This document shows positions 16,537 through 24,928 of a stretch of DNA of 41,285 nt, one piece after another. Made by a program: the position numbers and the translations under genes. The number at the start of each line of letters is the position of its first letter. Positions within the stretch are counted from its first letter, which is position 1. The DNA is taken from positions 1 to 41,285 of the forward strand of contig JAGQHJ010000015.1 in the NCBI GenBank assembly GCA_020431915.1, in the 5' to 3' direction. Below the pieces are notes generated by a model. That model saw only the letters and a list, made by a program, of their open reading frames with translations. It was not told the DNA's origin and ran no database searches. This stretch comes from Cyanobacteria bacterium HKST-UBA04. Lineage in GTDB: Bacteria > Cyanobacteriota > Vampirovibrionia > Vampirovibrionales > JAGQHJ01.

Positions 16537-16995
16537 CTATGCCGGGAAATCGAGACGGATACCGTGGTTGGCTGCAGAAGAGCGTCCATTGGCCATGGTG
16601 TAGGTTGCCGTGGCCTGGTCAATGGCAGGAACCAAGCTGGCCACCCCGGCATTGGTCAGGGTTTGCCGAACCAACTGGCTCAGCGGCATCAGGGCAAACG
16701 GATTGCCGGGCAACTGATCACCAAACTGTTCGCAAACCTGGGTCAGCAATTCAACGAGCGGGTTTCTGCCCAGGTAATAGACCGGTTCGCCTGGCTGGTG
16801 CTGAAACAGGATGCCATCCTTATTAGTGGGGTATTTGGGTTCGACGATAACGACCCGGCCCCCTTCTCCCACAAAAAGCTGGCCAAAGCGGCTGCCCGAA
16901 GCAGACTGAACCAAATGACCCCTAGGGGGCATTTGACCTTGAACCGGATAACCGTCAACGGTACGAATACCAAACATCGCTTGCTGATAACCCAC
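16537..16995 (-). CDS. Protein of unknown function upstream of trpS
   Basis: The 152-residue reading frame starts at GTG 16995, with an in-frame ATG at 16974. I recognise no family. The sequence is Gly/Gln/Pro-rich and mixed alpha/beta in look, with a FGQLFVGEGGRVVIVEPKYPTNKDGILFQ segment that suggests a small beta fold, and an Ala/Thr-rich C-terminus. It has no signal peptide, membrane segment or cysteine pattern. Its close spacing to trpS on the same strand suggests an operon. Confidence 0.5.
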   Translation of the reverse strand: MGYQQAMFGIRTVDGYPVQGQMPPRGHLVQSASGSRFGQLFVGEGGRVVIVEPKYPTNKDGILFQHQPGEPVYYLGRNPLVELLTQVCEQFGDQLPGNPFALMPLSQLVRQTLTNAGVASLVPAIDQATATYTMANGRSSAANHGIRLDFPA

Positions 16996-17339
16996 AACTT
17001 AAGCAATTTGTGCGCAGTGGTACTGCCTTGCGCAACACGCTTTGAACAAACGGTATAAACCAAACATTAAAACTGTCGTAAGTCTAATCTAACCAAACAA
17101 GCGGCGTGGGACAAGAAATATGGCAACTGTGTGTCGTTTTTTGCAACGTTTTAGCAAAGAAAGCCCAGAAGCGACTGATTGTAACGAGGTATTAATAAAA
17201 CAGGGGGTCAGAAAAAGATTATGGTGGATGGGTCGACAACTGATAGTAGGGGCGGATGCTCTGTGTTGTAAGTTGGTTTTTTACACTAGGACAGCCTTTC
17301 TTGAGAATACGTTGGTTAAAACAAGGGTTGCGTCGTTCT
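16996..17339. other. Intergenic region before the TPR lipoprotein gene
   Basis: These 344 bp are AT-richer than the surroundings (for example around 17050-17110) as expected for promoters in both directions. Possible elements are TTGAAC at 17042 and TATAAA at 17053 but they do not have correct spacing, so no promoter is called. No RNA gene is evident. Confidence 0.35.
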
Positions 17340-18626
17340 ATGCGCCGGCACTCGGGCGCGCTGATTGCCGTAGCCTGTTTTGGTGTGGTACTGACGTTGA
17401 GTGTCGGGGGGTGCCAAGCTACCGAACAAGGGTTGGGCGGCTTGATGGAAGAGGCTGCCCTTACCCTTGAAGCCCAAGCCGAGGCCCAGACCCTGGACAA
17501 GGCCGTGGCGGATTATGAGGCGCTCGACGAGCCAGCCCGTTCCAAATGGCAACAAACCGATCCGTGGTTGGGGGTTATCGTCAAGCAACGACAAGCCCTC
17601 AAGGCCGATGCCGGTAATGCTCGGGCGCTGGCGCAGGCGTGCGAAGGCATGGTGGGTCGAGGCCACTACTTCCTGGCCCACCGGACATGCAGGCAGGCCA
17701 TCGGTATGCGGCCAACCCTGCCGCTGGCCCATGCCATGCTGGGGGCTACCTATATGATGATGGCTGCCGATGATCAGGCAGCGGCGTCTTTTCGCAAGGC
17801 GTTGTCGCTAAACCCCAAGCAGGCCGGGGTGTATTTTTACGTAGGGTGGTTTTATGACCAGGTGGCCCGTCAGCCGGACAAGGCCAGGGGGTATTACAGG
17901 CAGGCCATGGCTGCTGTCGATAGCCGGCATTACCCCGATGCCTGGTACTATACGGCCAAGATCCAGCAAAAGCGGCGGCAATTTACCCAGGCCCTGGCCA
18001 CCGTTGAGGCGGGTTTGACGAGACACCGGTACTTCAGCGATTTTCATGAACTCCAAGGCAGCATTTACCGCGATTTATCGCTGACCACCAAACAGGACCG
18101 CTATTTCTTTAAGGCCCTTGGTGCCTATCGCCAAGCCATTGCCTTGAACCCCGACAAGGCCTATTACCACAATGATTTGGGGTATCTGTACTGGGTGCAT
18201 GGGCAAAGCAAGGCGTCCCAAAAACATTACGCCAAGGCCCTGGCGTTGGATGGCCAACTGACGTCGGCCCTGACGAATATGGGGGTTTTATGCCGCGAGC
18301 AGGGCCACCATGATCAGGCTATCGGTTACTTCAAAAAGGCTGTGGCCGTGGATCCCAATGATCCAGAAAACGTTTATGGCCTGGCCGAAGCCTATTATTA
18401 TGCCGGTCGATACCGGCAAGCCGAAGTGCAGCTTCAGGCCTATTTGGCACAACGCGGGGAGGATGCCGAGGCATGGTATGGCTTGGGCATGGCTTACCAA
18501 AACCAGCAGCAGTGGGACAAGGCAACCGAGGCCTTCGCCAAGGCGGTTGAGCTAAAACCAACCCATCAAAACGCCCAGGCGGCCCTGACGGCAGCGCAAT
18601 TGCATAAATCCAACCCCAGCGTATAA
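17340..18626 (+). CDS. TPR-repeat lipoprotein
   Basis: The 428-residue product begins with a lipoprotein signal peptide: basic MRRHS, a hydrophobic stretch and the lipobox LSVGGC with the acylated Cys near residue 25. The mature part is a chain of tetratricopeptide repeats, clearest from about residue 110 to the end (LAHAMLGATYMMMAADDQAAASFRKALSLNPKQ, then AYYHNDLGYLYWVHGQS, ALTNMGVLCREQG, AWYGLGMAYQNQQQ). It likely sits in the envelope as a protein-binding scaffold. ATG 17340 is used because the lipobox spacing is ideal and AAGGG lies 12 nt upstream; the frame is open back to 17256. Partners are unknown. Confidence 0.82.
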   Translation: MRRHSGALIAVACFGVVLTLSVGGCQATEQGLGGLMEEAALTLEAQAEAQTLDKAVADYEALDEPARSKWQQTDPWLGVIVKQRQALKADAGNARALAQACEGMVGRGHYFLAHRTCRQAIGMRPTLPLAHAMLGATYMMMAADDQAAASFRKALSLNPKQAGVYFYVGWFYDQVARQPDKARGYYRQAMAAVDSRHYPDAWYYTAKIQQKRRQFTQALATVEAGLTRHRYFSDFHELQGSIYRDLSLTTKQDRYFFKALGAYRQAIALNPDKAYYHNDLGYLYWVHGQSKASQKHYAKALALDGQLTSALTNMGVLCREQGHHDQAIGYFKKAVAVDPNDPENVYGLAEAYYYAGRYRQAEVQLQAYLAQRGEDAEAWYGLGMAYQNQQQWDKATEAFAKAVELKPTHQNAQAALTAAQLHKSNPSV

Positions 18627-18650
18627 GCGCGGGAACCTGTGCGCGAGACA

Positions 18651-18724
18651 CCCAAAACCGCCGGAAGGCGGTTTTCCCAGTCCCCAGAATGTGGGTGGGA
18701 GCGTCTTCCGGCGGTTGGGGTTTT
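18651..18724. terminator. Bidirectional intrinsic terminator between convergent genes
   Basis: AAAACCGCC (18654-18662), a GGAA loop and GGCGGTTTT (18667-18675) form a perfect 9-bp stem with a T-run on both strands. A second copy of the arm (CTTCCGGCGGTTGGGG, 18705-18720) followed by TTTT can pair with the first arm as a larger alternative hairpin. It serves the TPR gene and possibly the convergent Spy-like gene. Confidence 0.8.
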
Positions 18725-18854
18725 AAGGTGGGCTGTTGCCACAAGAGCGGATCTGTCGCTTTGCCCTTCCCGTTTCCCCGCTGGCTTGGCTAACATCGGG
18801 GATCAAGGGGAAGGCATTGGTCTGGACCGTTCGGCAACAACCACAGGTAAGCGG

Positions 18855-19442
18855 TTATTGCTGGTTTTGATTCCAGCCGCCGTGGTTGCGGCGATCCTTG
18901 AATTGCTTGTGTTTGGCCATCTGGTCGGCCTTCATTTGCTGGAACTGTTCAAACTGTTCGGGGGTCAGAATCGATTTCATCGTGGCGTCGCGTTCGGCCA
19001 TCCGGGCTTCCCGCTTGGCTTTTAGGTCGGCCAGTTTGGCCTGTACCGTCGGGTCATCCTTGCCTTTTTCCTGAATCAGCTTTTGCAGGGCCTGACGTTC
19101 GGCCATTCGGTCGTCACGCTGCCCCTGGTTGGCATCGCGTTTTTCCTGCCAGGCTGCTTTGAGCTGATCCTGCTGTTGTTGAGTCAGGTTAAGCTTTTTG
19201 GCAAACTCGGCCCGTTTTTGTTCCTTGAAGGCCTTGCGTTGTTCCGGGCTCATGTTCTTGAACTGCCCTTTTTTGCCGTTGTATTGGTGCTGGGCCGATT
19301 GATGCGTCGGGTACTGCTCGCCACCTTGATAGGCATGGGCAGGGCCAATGGTTAAGGCGGTGGCCAGCAGAAGGGAGGCCGGAATAAGGGCGGCCATAAG
19401 CCATTCGGGTTTGCTGGGGGACAGTTGCTTGAGTGAAGTCAT
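18855..19442 (-). CDS. Spy/CpxP-like periplasmic LTxxQ protein
   Basis: The product (195 residues from ATG 19442; earlier ATGs at 19454 and 19472 are in frame) has a signal peptide ending near PAHAYQ and then a helical, very charged mature region with the two LTxxQ motifs of the Spy/CpxP family (LNLTQQQQDQLKAAW and ILTPEQFEQFQQMK). Spy-family proteins are periplasmic chaperones or metal/envelope stress sensors. AGGAG (19455-19459) overlaps the ATG at 19454, so 19442 is more likely the start. The central region is rich in Arg/Lys/Glu/Gln. It is single, convergent with the TPR lipoprotein, and divergent from the flavoprotein gene. Confidence 0.8.
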   Translation of the reverse strand: MTSLKQLSPSKPEWLMAALIPASLLLATALTIGPAHAYQGGEQYPTHQSAQHQYNGKKGQFKNMSPEQRKAFKEQKRAEFAKKLNLTQQQQDQLKAAWQEKRDANQGQRDDRMAERQALQKLIQEKGKDDPTVQAKLADLKAKREARMAERDATMKSILTPEQFEQFQQMKADQMAKHKQFKDRRNHGGWNQNQQ

Positions 19443-19674
19443 AATCTTGGTCATCTCCTGTTTTGCGGGCATGGGGGGGGGTGGGGGCTGAACTGATTAC
19501 ATCATAGCCCTATGTTCATCGGGCCCAGTAGTGTCTTGGGAGGCATTTTTTGATAGTTCCGTCGGACTAGGCGGTATCGTTTCCTGGCACTGTCCGGGGC
19601 ACGGGTTTAGACAGAGACGGGAACAGCGGCTTTAGGTAAAATAGCTTGCGTGAAAGATGACTGGAGCCAGGCTG

Positions 19675-21120
19675 ATGGAAAGACAAGTTGATATTGCCAT
19701 TATTGGCTGTGGTTCGGCGGGCATGCGTGCCTACAAGCAGGCGCGTAAACACACCGATTCCATTGCCGTGATTGAGGCCGATCAGTATGGCACGACCTGT
19801 GCCCGTGTCGGGTGCATGCCCAGCAAGCTGATGATTGCCCCTGCCGAAGCACGCCATCGCTTGGCCGTTTTTGAGCAGTTTGGCTTGTCGGCACCGTCAA
19901 TTGAGGTTGATGGCCCGGCCGTGATGAAGCGGGTGCGCGAGGAGCGTGACCGCTTTGTGGGCTTTGTGCGCGAAGAGGCCATGGGGTTTGACGAAAAACA
20001 CCGGATTATGGCCCGGGCTACTTTTGTTGATGACCACACCCTGAGCCTGAGCAATGGTGATACGGTAACGGCCCAGCGCATTGTTATTTGTGCAGGCTCG
20101 CGACCAGCCGTGCCCGACCTGTACAAGGCGGCCGGTGATCGGCTGGTGACCAGCAATGATATTTTTTACTGGCAGGATTTACCGGAGTCGGTTGCCGTTA
20201 TGGGGACGGGGGTGATTGCCCTCGAGCTTGGCCAGGCCTTGCACCGCTTGGGGGTGCGTGTTCGGGTGTTGGGTCGAAGCCAGAGCATTGGTTTTTTAAC
20301 GGACCCGGCCTTGTTGGCCTATGCCGCCAAAACCTTCCAGGCCGAACTGCCTTTAAGCCAGAATACGACCGTTACCGACCTCGCCCAGGACGACAACGGG
20401 GTGACGCTGAATTGGCTCGATGCCGACGGTCAACGGCAGCAGGAGACTTTTGCCTTACTGCTTTGTGCTGTTGGACGCCAAAGCAATGCCGATACTCTGG
20501 GCTTGGCCAATACGTCCCTGGCACTGGATAAGAACAGAGTGCCGGTTCATGACCCGACGACCATGCAATGCCGGTTTGGCAATGGCGAGGGGGCCCATGT
20601 TTTTATTGCCGGCGATGCCAGCGATGACAGGCAGTTGTTGCATGAGGCTGCCGACGAGGGGAACATTGCCGGTGCCAATGCCGCCACGTATCCCCGCCTG
20701 AATTCGTTTGAACGCAAACCCTTGTTGGCGGTCATGTTCACCGACCCACAGATTGCCGTGGTGGGGCAAAGTTATCGCGAATTGCACGGCAAGCACACCA
20801 CGTTTGTGACGGGTGCCGGCGACTTCGAGGACCAAGGCCGAAGCCGGGTGATGCTGGTCAACAAGGGGCTGATGCATGTGTATGCCGACCCCGGCAGTCA
20901 GCGGTTGTTGGGGGCCGAAATGATTGGCCCGTCCCATGAACATTTGGCGCACCTGTTGGCCTGGGCCATCCAAATGAAACTGACGGTGCAGGAGGCCTTG
21001 GACATGCCCTATTATCATCCGGTGGTGGAAGAAGGTTTGCGCGATGCCCTGTACGATTTGCGCTATAACCTGAACCGGTATAATGCCGGCCAACAGCAAC
21101 CTGCCGGGGTTGGGGGGTAG
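19675..21120 (+). CDS. Dihydrolipoamide dehydrogenase-like pyridine nucleotide-disulfide oxidoreductase
   Basis: The 481-residue flavoprotein has an N-terminal FAD-binding GCGSAG motif, the redox disulfide in GTTCARVGCMPSK (Cys42, Cys47), a second nucleotide-binding motif MGTGVIALELGQALHRLG, an FAD-contact GDASDD block and a C-terminal dimerisation domain with the active-site His in HPVVEEGLRDAL. These fit dihydrolipoamide dehydrogenases, but no 2-oxoacid dehydrogenase gene is near, and the ARVGCMPSK form belongs to a stand-alone subgroup whose substrate is unclear. ATG 19675 is chosen because GGAG (19663-19666) is 8 nt upstream. The hemerythrin-cupin gene follows after 5 bp, so the two are probably one operon, suggesting a redox or oxygen-stress role. 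Confidence 0.88.
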   Translation: MERQVDIAIIGCGSAGMRAYKQARKHTDSIAVIEADQYGTTCARVGCMPSKLMIAPAEARHRLAVFEQFGLSAPSIEVDGPAVMKRVREERDRFVGFVREEAMGFDEKHRIMARATFVDDHTLSLSNGDTVTAQRIVICAGSRPAVPDLYKAAGDRLVTSNDIFYWQDLPESVAVMGTGVIALELGQALHRLGVRVRVLGRSQSIGFLTDPALLAYAAKTFQAELPLSQNTTVTDLAQDDNGVTLNWLDADGQRQQETFALLLCAVGRQSNADTLGLANTSLALDKNRVPVHDPTTMQCRFGNGEGAHVFIAGDASDDRQLLHEAADEGNIAGANAATYPRLNSFERKPLLAVMFTDPQIAVVGQSYRELHGKHTTFVTGAGDFEDQGRSRVMLVNKGLMHVYADPGSQRLLGAEMIGPSHEHLAHLLAWAIQMKLTVQEALDMPYYHPVVEEGLRDALYDLRYNLNRYNAGQQQPAGVGG

Positions 21121-21125
21121 GGCTG

Positions 21126-21962
21126 GTGTCGACGATCGAAACGGCGGTTTTGGATTGCTGTGCCCTGCTCAAGGCGGATCATCGCCAGACCCTGGCTGAG
21201 CTTGATGACATCGAGTCGGCCTTGTCAGCCGGGCAGCTCTGGGCGGCGGTTGCGCCGGTGGTCAAAAAATTGATTGACGGTCTGATGCATCACTATTGCT
21301 GCGAGGAGTCAGGGCTGTTTCCCGTCTTGCATGGGTACCGCACCATGATTTTGCTTGAAGCCGAGCATGACGATCTGCTGGCACTGCAGGCGGATGTGGA
21401 AACGCTTGTTGGCAAGCAGCAAGCTGAGGCACCTGCTACCGATGCGTTTTGCCAGGCCTTTGACAAGCTGTGCGATGCCTTGCGGCGGCATATCAAGCAG
21501 GAAGAGACCGGTATTTTTCCCTTGGCCGATCGGGTGTTTGAACCCGAGGAAAAAGCCTTGGTTGCCCGGCGTTGCCAGGAAATTCGAACCCAGACCCTGG
21601 CCATGGGTGGGGCTGTGCTGCTGCGTGACGAACCGCGAAGCAAGGTGTTTGAAGCCGCTTTGTTTGGGGCGTGGGACAAACCCATCCGAAGCGATACGCT
21701 TTTTGAACGCGAACATGCCTCGCTGCATCACCTGGCCTTGAAAGCCGGCGAAGCGCTGACACGCCACTGGGCTGGCCAGCATCAGGCGCTGGTGGTGATA
21801 AAGGGACGCGTCGTGCTGGTGTTTGACGACGGCCAGCAGCACACGCTGACCGAAGGCCAACGTGTGGAAGTGGATGCTCGGACGGCATTTTCGCTAAAAG
21901 CCCTGGACGATTGCCACCTGTTGTCGTTCCGGGTTTGGCCCAGGCCGCATTACACCAAATAA
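21126..21962 (+). CDS. Hemerythrin HHE domain fused to a cupin domain
   Basis: The 278-residue product starts at GTG 21126, 5 bp after the flavoprotein gene. Residues about 8-145 form an HHE hemerythrin-like bundle with the metal ligand pattern His19, His56, Glu60, His81, His122 and Glu126/127 (ADHRQTLAEL, HHYCCEESGLFPVL, AEHDDLLAL, RRHIKQEETGIFPL). Residues about 190-270 are a small cupin barrel (HQALVVIKGRVVLVFDDGQQHTLTEGQRVEV). HHE proteins bind a di-iron centre and sense or handle O2, NO or iron. The cupin part lacks most of the usual metal His residues, so it may be only a binding fold. An adjacent flavoprotein could act as its reductase; that is inference. Confidence 0.85.
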   Translation: MSTIETAVLDCCALLKADHRQTLAELDDIESALSAGQLWAAVAPVVKKLIDGLMHHYCCEESGLFPVLHGYRTMILLEAEHDDLLALQADVETLVGKQQAEAPATDAFCQAFDKLCDALRRHIKQEETGIFPLADRVFEPEEKALVARRCQEIRTQTLAMGGAVLLRDEPRSKVFEAALFGAWDKPIRSDTLFEREHASLHHLALKAGEALTRHWAGQHQALVVIKGRVVLVFDDGQQHTLTEGQRVEVDARTAFSLKALDDCHLLSFRVWPRPHYTK

Positions 21963-22066
21963 CCTTGGGGCATAGCTTTTTTGGGGTGGGGTAAGACGGC
22001 TTGACGGTCGATGTTACAATAAGACCGTGTTGGCTCAGAACAAACCTGAATGTATCGGAACGACTC

Positions 22067-22519
22067 ATGGCTGGATTACTGCAAAAACAAACGGTACTAT
22101 TGCCCATTGACGGATCGGATTGTGCCCGGCTGGCGGTTAAATGGGCTGTGACGACCCTGCCGATGGACAGCACCGAGTTTATCTTGTTGTATGTCATCGT
22201 CAGCAACGAGGGGGTTCGGAAAGATTCGGCAGAGTACGTCAACATTGCCCGGCAAACCCTGCTGCATACCGAGCAGCATGTGCGTGAGTTGGGGGCCACG
22301 GTCAAAAAATCCATACACAAAATAGGCAGTGCGGTTAGTACCATTTGCATGGTGGCCGATGAAGAGCAGGTGGATTTGGTGGTGCTCGGCTCTCATGGCC
22401 GAAGTGGGGTGGCCAAGATGGTGATGGGCAGTGTCAGCGAAGGCGTGCTTGAGAAGTGCCAGCGGCCGATTGTGGTTTATAAAACCCTCCAAGGGCGTGT
22501 CGATCCCAACGAGGCCTAA
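22067..22519 (+). CDS. Universal stress protein (UspA family)
   Basis: The 150-residue protein has the UspA fold: VLLPIDGSDCARLAVKWAV at the start and, at the end, the ATP-binding pattern G-2x-G-9x-G-S in GSHGRSGVAKMVMGSVSEGVL followed by RPIVVYK, so it is of the nucleotide-binding class. ATG 22067 matches the family start; the frame is open to 22001. It is a single gene, probably involved in stress or growth-arrest survival. It precedes the region with the two-component system, but no functional link is visible. Confidence 0.92.
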   Translation: MAGLLQKQTVLLPIDGSDCARLAVKWAVTTLPMDSTEFILLYVIVSNEGVRKDSAEYVNIARQTLLHTEQHVRELGATVKKSIHKIGSAVSTICMVADEEQVDLVVLGSHGRSGVAKMVMGSVSEGVLEKCQRPIVVYKTLQGRVDPNEA

Positions 22520-22555
22520 ACGTTTTCCCTCTAGCCTACGGGTAAAGAAGCCAAA

Positions 22556-22588
22556 GGGCCGTGGCCGTTTTAGAGACGACCACGGCCC
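22556..22588 (-). terminator. Terminator-like hairpin after the small NPF-motif gene
   Basis: GGGCCGTGGCCGT (22556-22568) pairs with ACGACCACGGCCC (22576-22588), 12 of 13 bases, with a 7-nt loop. Only on the minus strand is it followed by T-rich sequence (CCCTTTGGCTTCTTT), so it is placed for the gene ending at 22603. Confidence 0.5.
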
Positions 22589-22602
22589 GAAACCTGGCAA
22601 AC

Positions 22603-22758
22603 TTACGGTAGTGTTTGGAAAGGATTTTCAACAACAGGGACGGGGGGAATACTGGGTCCGCCCGTTCGGTTGCCGGTCAACCCCATGGGTTGCGGTGGCA
22701 ATTGTAGGTTTAAAACCGGGCTGCTGTTGGCGCCTAAACTGGATGAACTGGAACACAT
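22603..22758 (-). CDS. Tiny protein with N-terminal Met-Cys and C-terminal NPFQTL motif, third member of a local family
   Basis: The 51-residue frame from ATG 22758 begins MCSSSSSLGAN, is Ser/Pro/Gly/Asn-rich and ends VVENPFQTLP. It resembles the two tiny proteins at 36817 and 37273: the same MC start, a low-complexity Gln/Asn/Gly/Pro middle and the NPF-x-x-L end. The hairpin at 22556-22588 is placed as its terminator. AGGAG lies 14 nt upstream, which is far. Similarity is confined to the ends, so it is less certain than the other two. It has no signal peptide or membrane segment, and the function is unknown. Confidence 0.45.
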   Translation of the reverse strand: MCSSSSSLGANSSPVLNLQLPPQPMGLTGNRTGGPSIPPVPVVENPFQTLP

Positions 22759-23082
22759 AAGGGAATGGTGGACTCCTATCAATGGGCTGCACTGGCGCAT
22801 AAAGACACACATACACGCACGTGAGTGGCTGTCGCTTATAGTCATTTGATCCGTGACGTGCGGTGACACGCCCCAGGCATTGGGTGTTAACAGTGTTCCG
22901 GGCCAAGGGCATGAACGCATTCCGGCGGGGTGATGTTCTAAAAAAAAGGTTAAGTTTTTGGAGGTTTTCAACAGCCTTGAAATATCGTTGAAACAGAAAA
23001 ACTGCCCTGGTTGGGCTGAGGCGCCCAGTCGGTTGGGTCAAGCGGCTTTGGGTATAATGGGGGCTGTGGTGGTCTTTTTTGG
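22759..23082. other. Intergenic region upstream of the sensor kinase gene
   Basis: About 320 bp without a supported gene. It carries a TATAAT at 23053-23058 and an A-rich run at 22939-22948, and leads into the 10-bp tandem repeats. I see no NarL-type heptamer pairs here, so the kinase gene is not obviously self-regulated by the sites described downstream. Confidence 0.4.
23033..23058 (+). promoter_or_regulatory. Candidate promoter of the histidine kinase gene
   Basis: A perfect -10 TATAAT lies at 23053-23058. The nearest -35-like TTGGGT (23033-23038) is only 14 bp upstream, so the -35 is weak or absent. The start would be near 23065, about 58 nt before the ATG. Confidence 0.45.
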
Positions 23083-23122
23083 CAAGGTTTAGCAAGGTTT
23101 AGTAAGGTTCAACAAAATTCAG
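23083..23122 (+). repeat. Four tandem 10-bp repeats abutting the histidine kinase start codon
   Basis: Units CAAGGTTTAG, CAAGGTTTAG, TAAGGTTCAA and CAAAATTCAG fill 23083-23122 exactly up to the ATG. The first two are identical and the array decays toward the gene. Three units carry AAGG, a ribosome-site-like core. The array probably lies in the 5' leader. Confidence 0.75.
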
Positions 23123-24919
23123 ATGTCCCCGATGCAGCAGCCCAAATTTTCTATTACCCAGCAGTTTGTGGTGTTTATTGTATTGGGGACGGTTATTCCG
23201 TTTCTTATTTCAACCGGCTTTATCTTTCATTCGGTTAACCAAAAATTGCAGCACGAGCACGACTCTACCCTGCAAACAGGTACACTGCTTATACAAAGCC
23301 TTATCCAGAGCGACAAGGCCCACGTGCTTAACCTGGCCGAGCAATTGGCTTTTCGGGTATTCAAGGAACTGGAGGCGACCCATGGACGTCCTATAGACGA
23401 AGGTCGGCTTCAGGCGTTGCAAGGCAGTATGCATAAAAGTGCTGCCGATAGCGAGGGCAGTGTGTTTTTGGCCTGGGTGCCCGAAAAGCCCAGACCACCA
23501 ATTACCGTCGGTACAACACCACCGTCCTTAAACGCGCAGGCGCTGGCTTTAATCAGCCAGGCGGCCATTGCTCAAGCGACCTTGACCGGTCTGGTTGAAG
23601 ACGGTGACAAGACGGCCAGGGCCATCCAAAAAACCGAGTGGTATTATCTGGCAGCCGTGGCGGTTAGCCGGCCCGCTGGTTCGCTGGGCCAGGAAAAAGG
23701 CAAACGAAGCCATTACGCGGGTACGTTGATATTGGCACAGCCCATGGCCACCTATTTTACCGAGGGCCGACAGAAAACCCTGCCCTCGGAGCTGGATGTA
23801 GCCATGGGCTCTCTGGGCGAGAAAAATTCTGAACGGTTTCCCGTGCCGAGGTCAACCGCGTCGCAGGGGGTCAGCACCAAGACGGTTACCCTGCTCAATT
23901 GGGCCGGTGCGTCCAAGGGCATGATCCGGTTGGCCATCAACAACAACCAGCTGACCCATTTGCTGCTGGAGGAAAGCAGTTACATCCTGGTGTATCTTCT
24001 TATTGTGGTGTCGCTGCTTATCGTCTCCTGGTGGTGGTTTTACCGAAGCTTGATTATGCCCTTAAACAGCTTGGGCCATGCCACCCAGGCCGTTGCGCTG
24101 GGTGATTTTGGGCACAAATTGTCCACCAAGCATACCTATGGCGAAATGAAAATCACGCTTCGGCAGTTCAACCGGATGACATTGGGGTTAAGCAAGCTCG
24201 AGGAGACACGCAACACGTTTATCTCGACGTTGACCCATGACATGCGTACCCCGTTGTATTCGGTGGGTCGGGTGCTCGAGTTGCTCGACGATTACCGGGA
24301 CAAGCTGCCCGAAAGCTATGGCCAACTGATTGGCAACATGGTGGAAAACAATGCCTACCTGCTGCGCATGGTAGAGCAGTTGCTTGAAGCCTATCGCTTG
24401 CAGGCCGGTAACATCCCTGTATCGATAGGTCCGGTTCATTTGGCCAAAGTGGTGGCCGATGTGGAGGCCAACCTGAGCCCGTTGTGGTCGCAAAAACAAA
24501 TGACTATCGACAACCAGGTTCGTGACGCCCATGGGTATTGGCAGACCGATGGCCATTTGCTGCAGCGGACGCTGATTAACCTAGTGGGTAATGCCATAGA
24601 AAACCTGCCCGAAAATGGGACGGTTACCATTACGGCGGAAACCGGCAACGGCCTGCTTCGCCTGGCCGTGGCGGACAATGGGCCCGGTCTTGAACCGGAT
24701 CAGCTTGACCAGGCCTTTGAGCGTTTTGCCCAGGGGCGGCATAAGGCCAACAAAATAGGGTCCGGCCTGGGGCTATACATTTGCAGGATGATTACCGAAG
24801 CCCTTGGCGGTACAATAACGGTTGAAAGCGAATATGGGCAAGGTACCTGCTTTGTAATCAGTCTGCCCGCTCTCTTTGAGGATAGCAATCAGTCTCCACC
24901 GGCCAATAGCCCTATGTGA
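23123..24919 (+). CDS. Membrane sensor histidine kinase
   Basis: The 598-residue kinase has a membrane helix at about 14-37, an extracytoplasmic sensor region to about 286 with no domain I recognise, a second helix at about 287-306, a HAMP-like linker, a dimerisation domain with the phosphorylated His372 in THDMRTPLYS, and a catalytic domain with N box (NLVGNAIENLPENG), G1 (DNGPGL), F box (FERFAQG) and G2 (GSGLGLYI). It should phosphorylate the response regulator encoded 9 bp downstream. It is an HisKA-type kinase, whereas NarL-type regulators more often pair with HisKA_3 kinases, so the pairing is somewhat unusual. The signal sensed is unknown. Confidence 0.93.
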   Translation: MSPMQQPKFSITQQFVVFIVLGTVIPFLISTGFIFHSVNQKLQHEHDSTLQTGTLLIQSLIQSDKAHVLNLAEQLAFRVFKELEATHGRPIDEGRLQALQGSMHKSAADSEGSVFLAWVPEKPRPPITVGTTPPSLNAQALALISQAAIAQATLTGLVEDGDKTARAIQKTEWYYLAAVAVSRPAGSLGQEKGKRSHYAGTLILAQPMATYFTEGRQKTLPSELDVAMGSLGEKNSERFPVPRSTASQGVSTKTVTLLNWAGASKGMIRLAINNNQLTHLLLEESSYILVYLLIVVSLLIVSWWWFYRSLIMPLNSLGHATQAVALGDFGHKLSTKHTYGEMKITLRQFNRMTLGLSKLEETRNTFISTLTHDMRTPLYSVGRVLELLDDYRDKLPESYGQLIGNMVENNAYLLRMVEQLLEAYRLQAGNIPVSIGPVHLAKVVADVEANLSPLWSQKQMTIDNQVRDAHGYWQTDGHLLQRTLINLVGNAIENLPENGTVTITAETGNGLLRLAVADNGPGLEPDQLDQAFERFAQGRHKANKIGSGLGLYICRMITEALGGTITVESEYGQGTCFVISLPALFEDSNQSPPANSPM

Positions 24920-24928
24920 GGTCCTGTC

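Noticed and set aside
22001..22020. TTGACG (22001) with TACAAT (22015) as a promoter of the universal stress gene
   Set aside because: The spacer is only 8 bp, too short for a sigma-70 promoter.
22628..23095. 155-codon minus-strand frame before the kinase gene
   Set aside because: No motif, poor composition and it conflicts with the promoter and repeats of the kinase gene; only the shorter 22603-22758 frame in another register is supported.
23083..23122. CRISPR array
   Set aside because: Units are 10 bp with no spacers and no cas genes are in the window.
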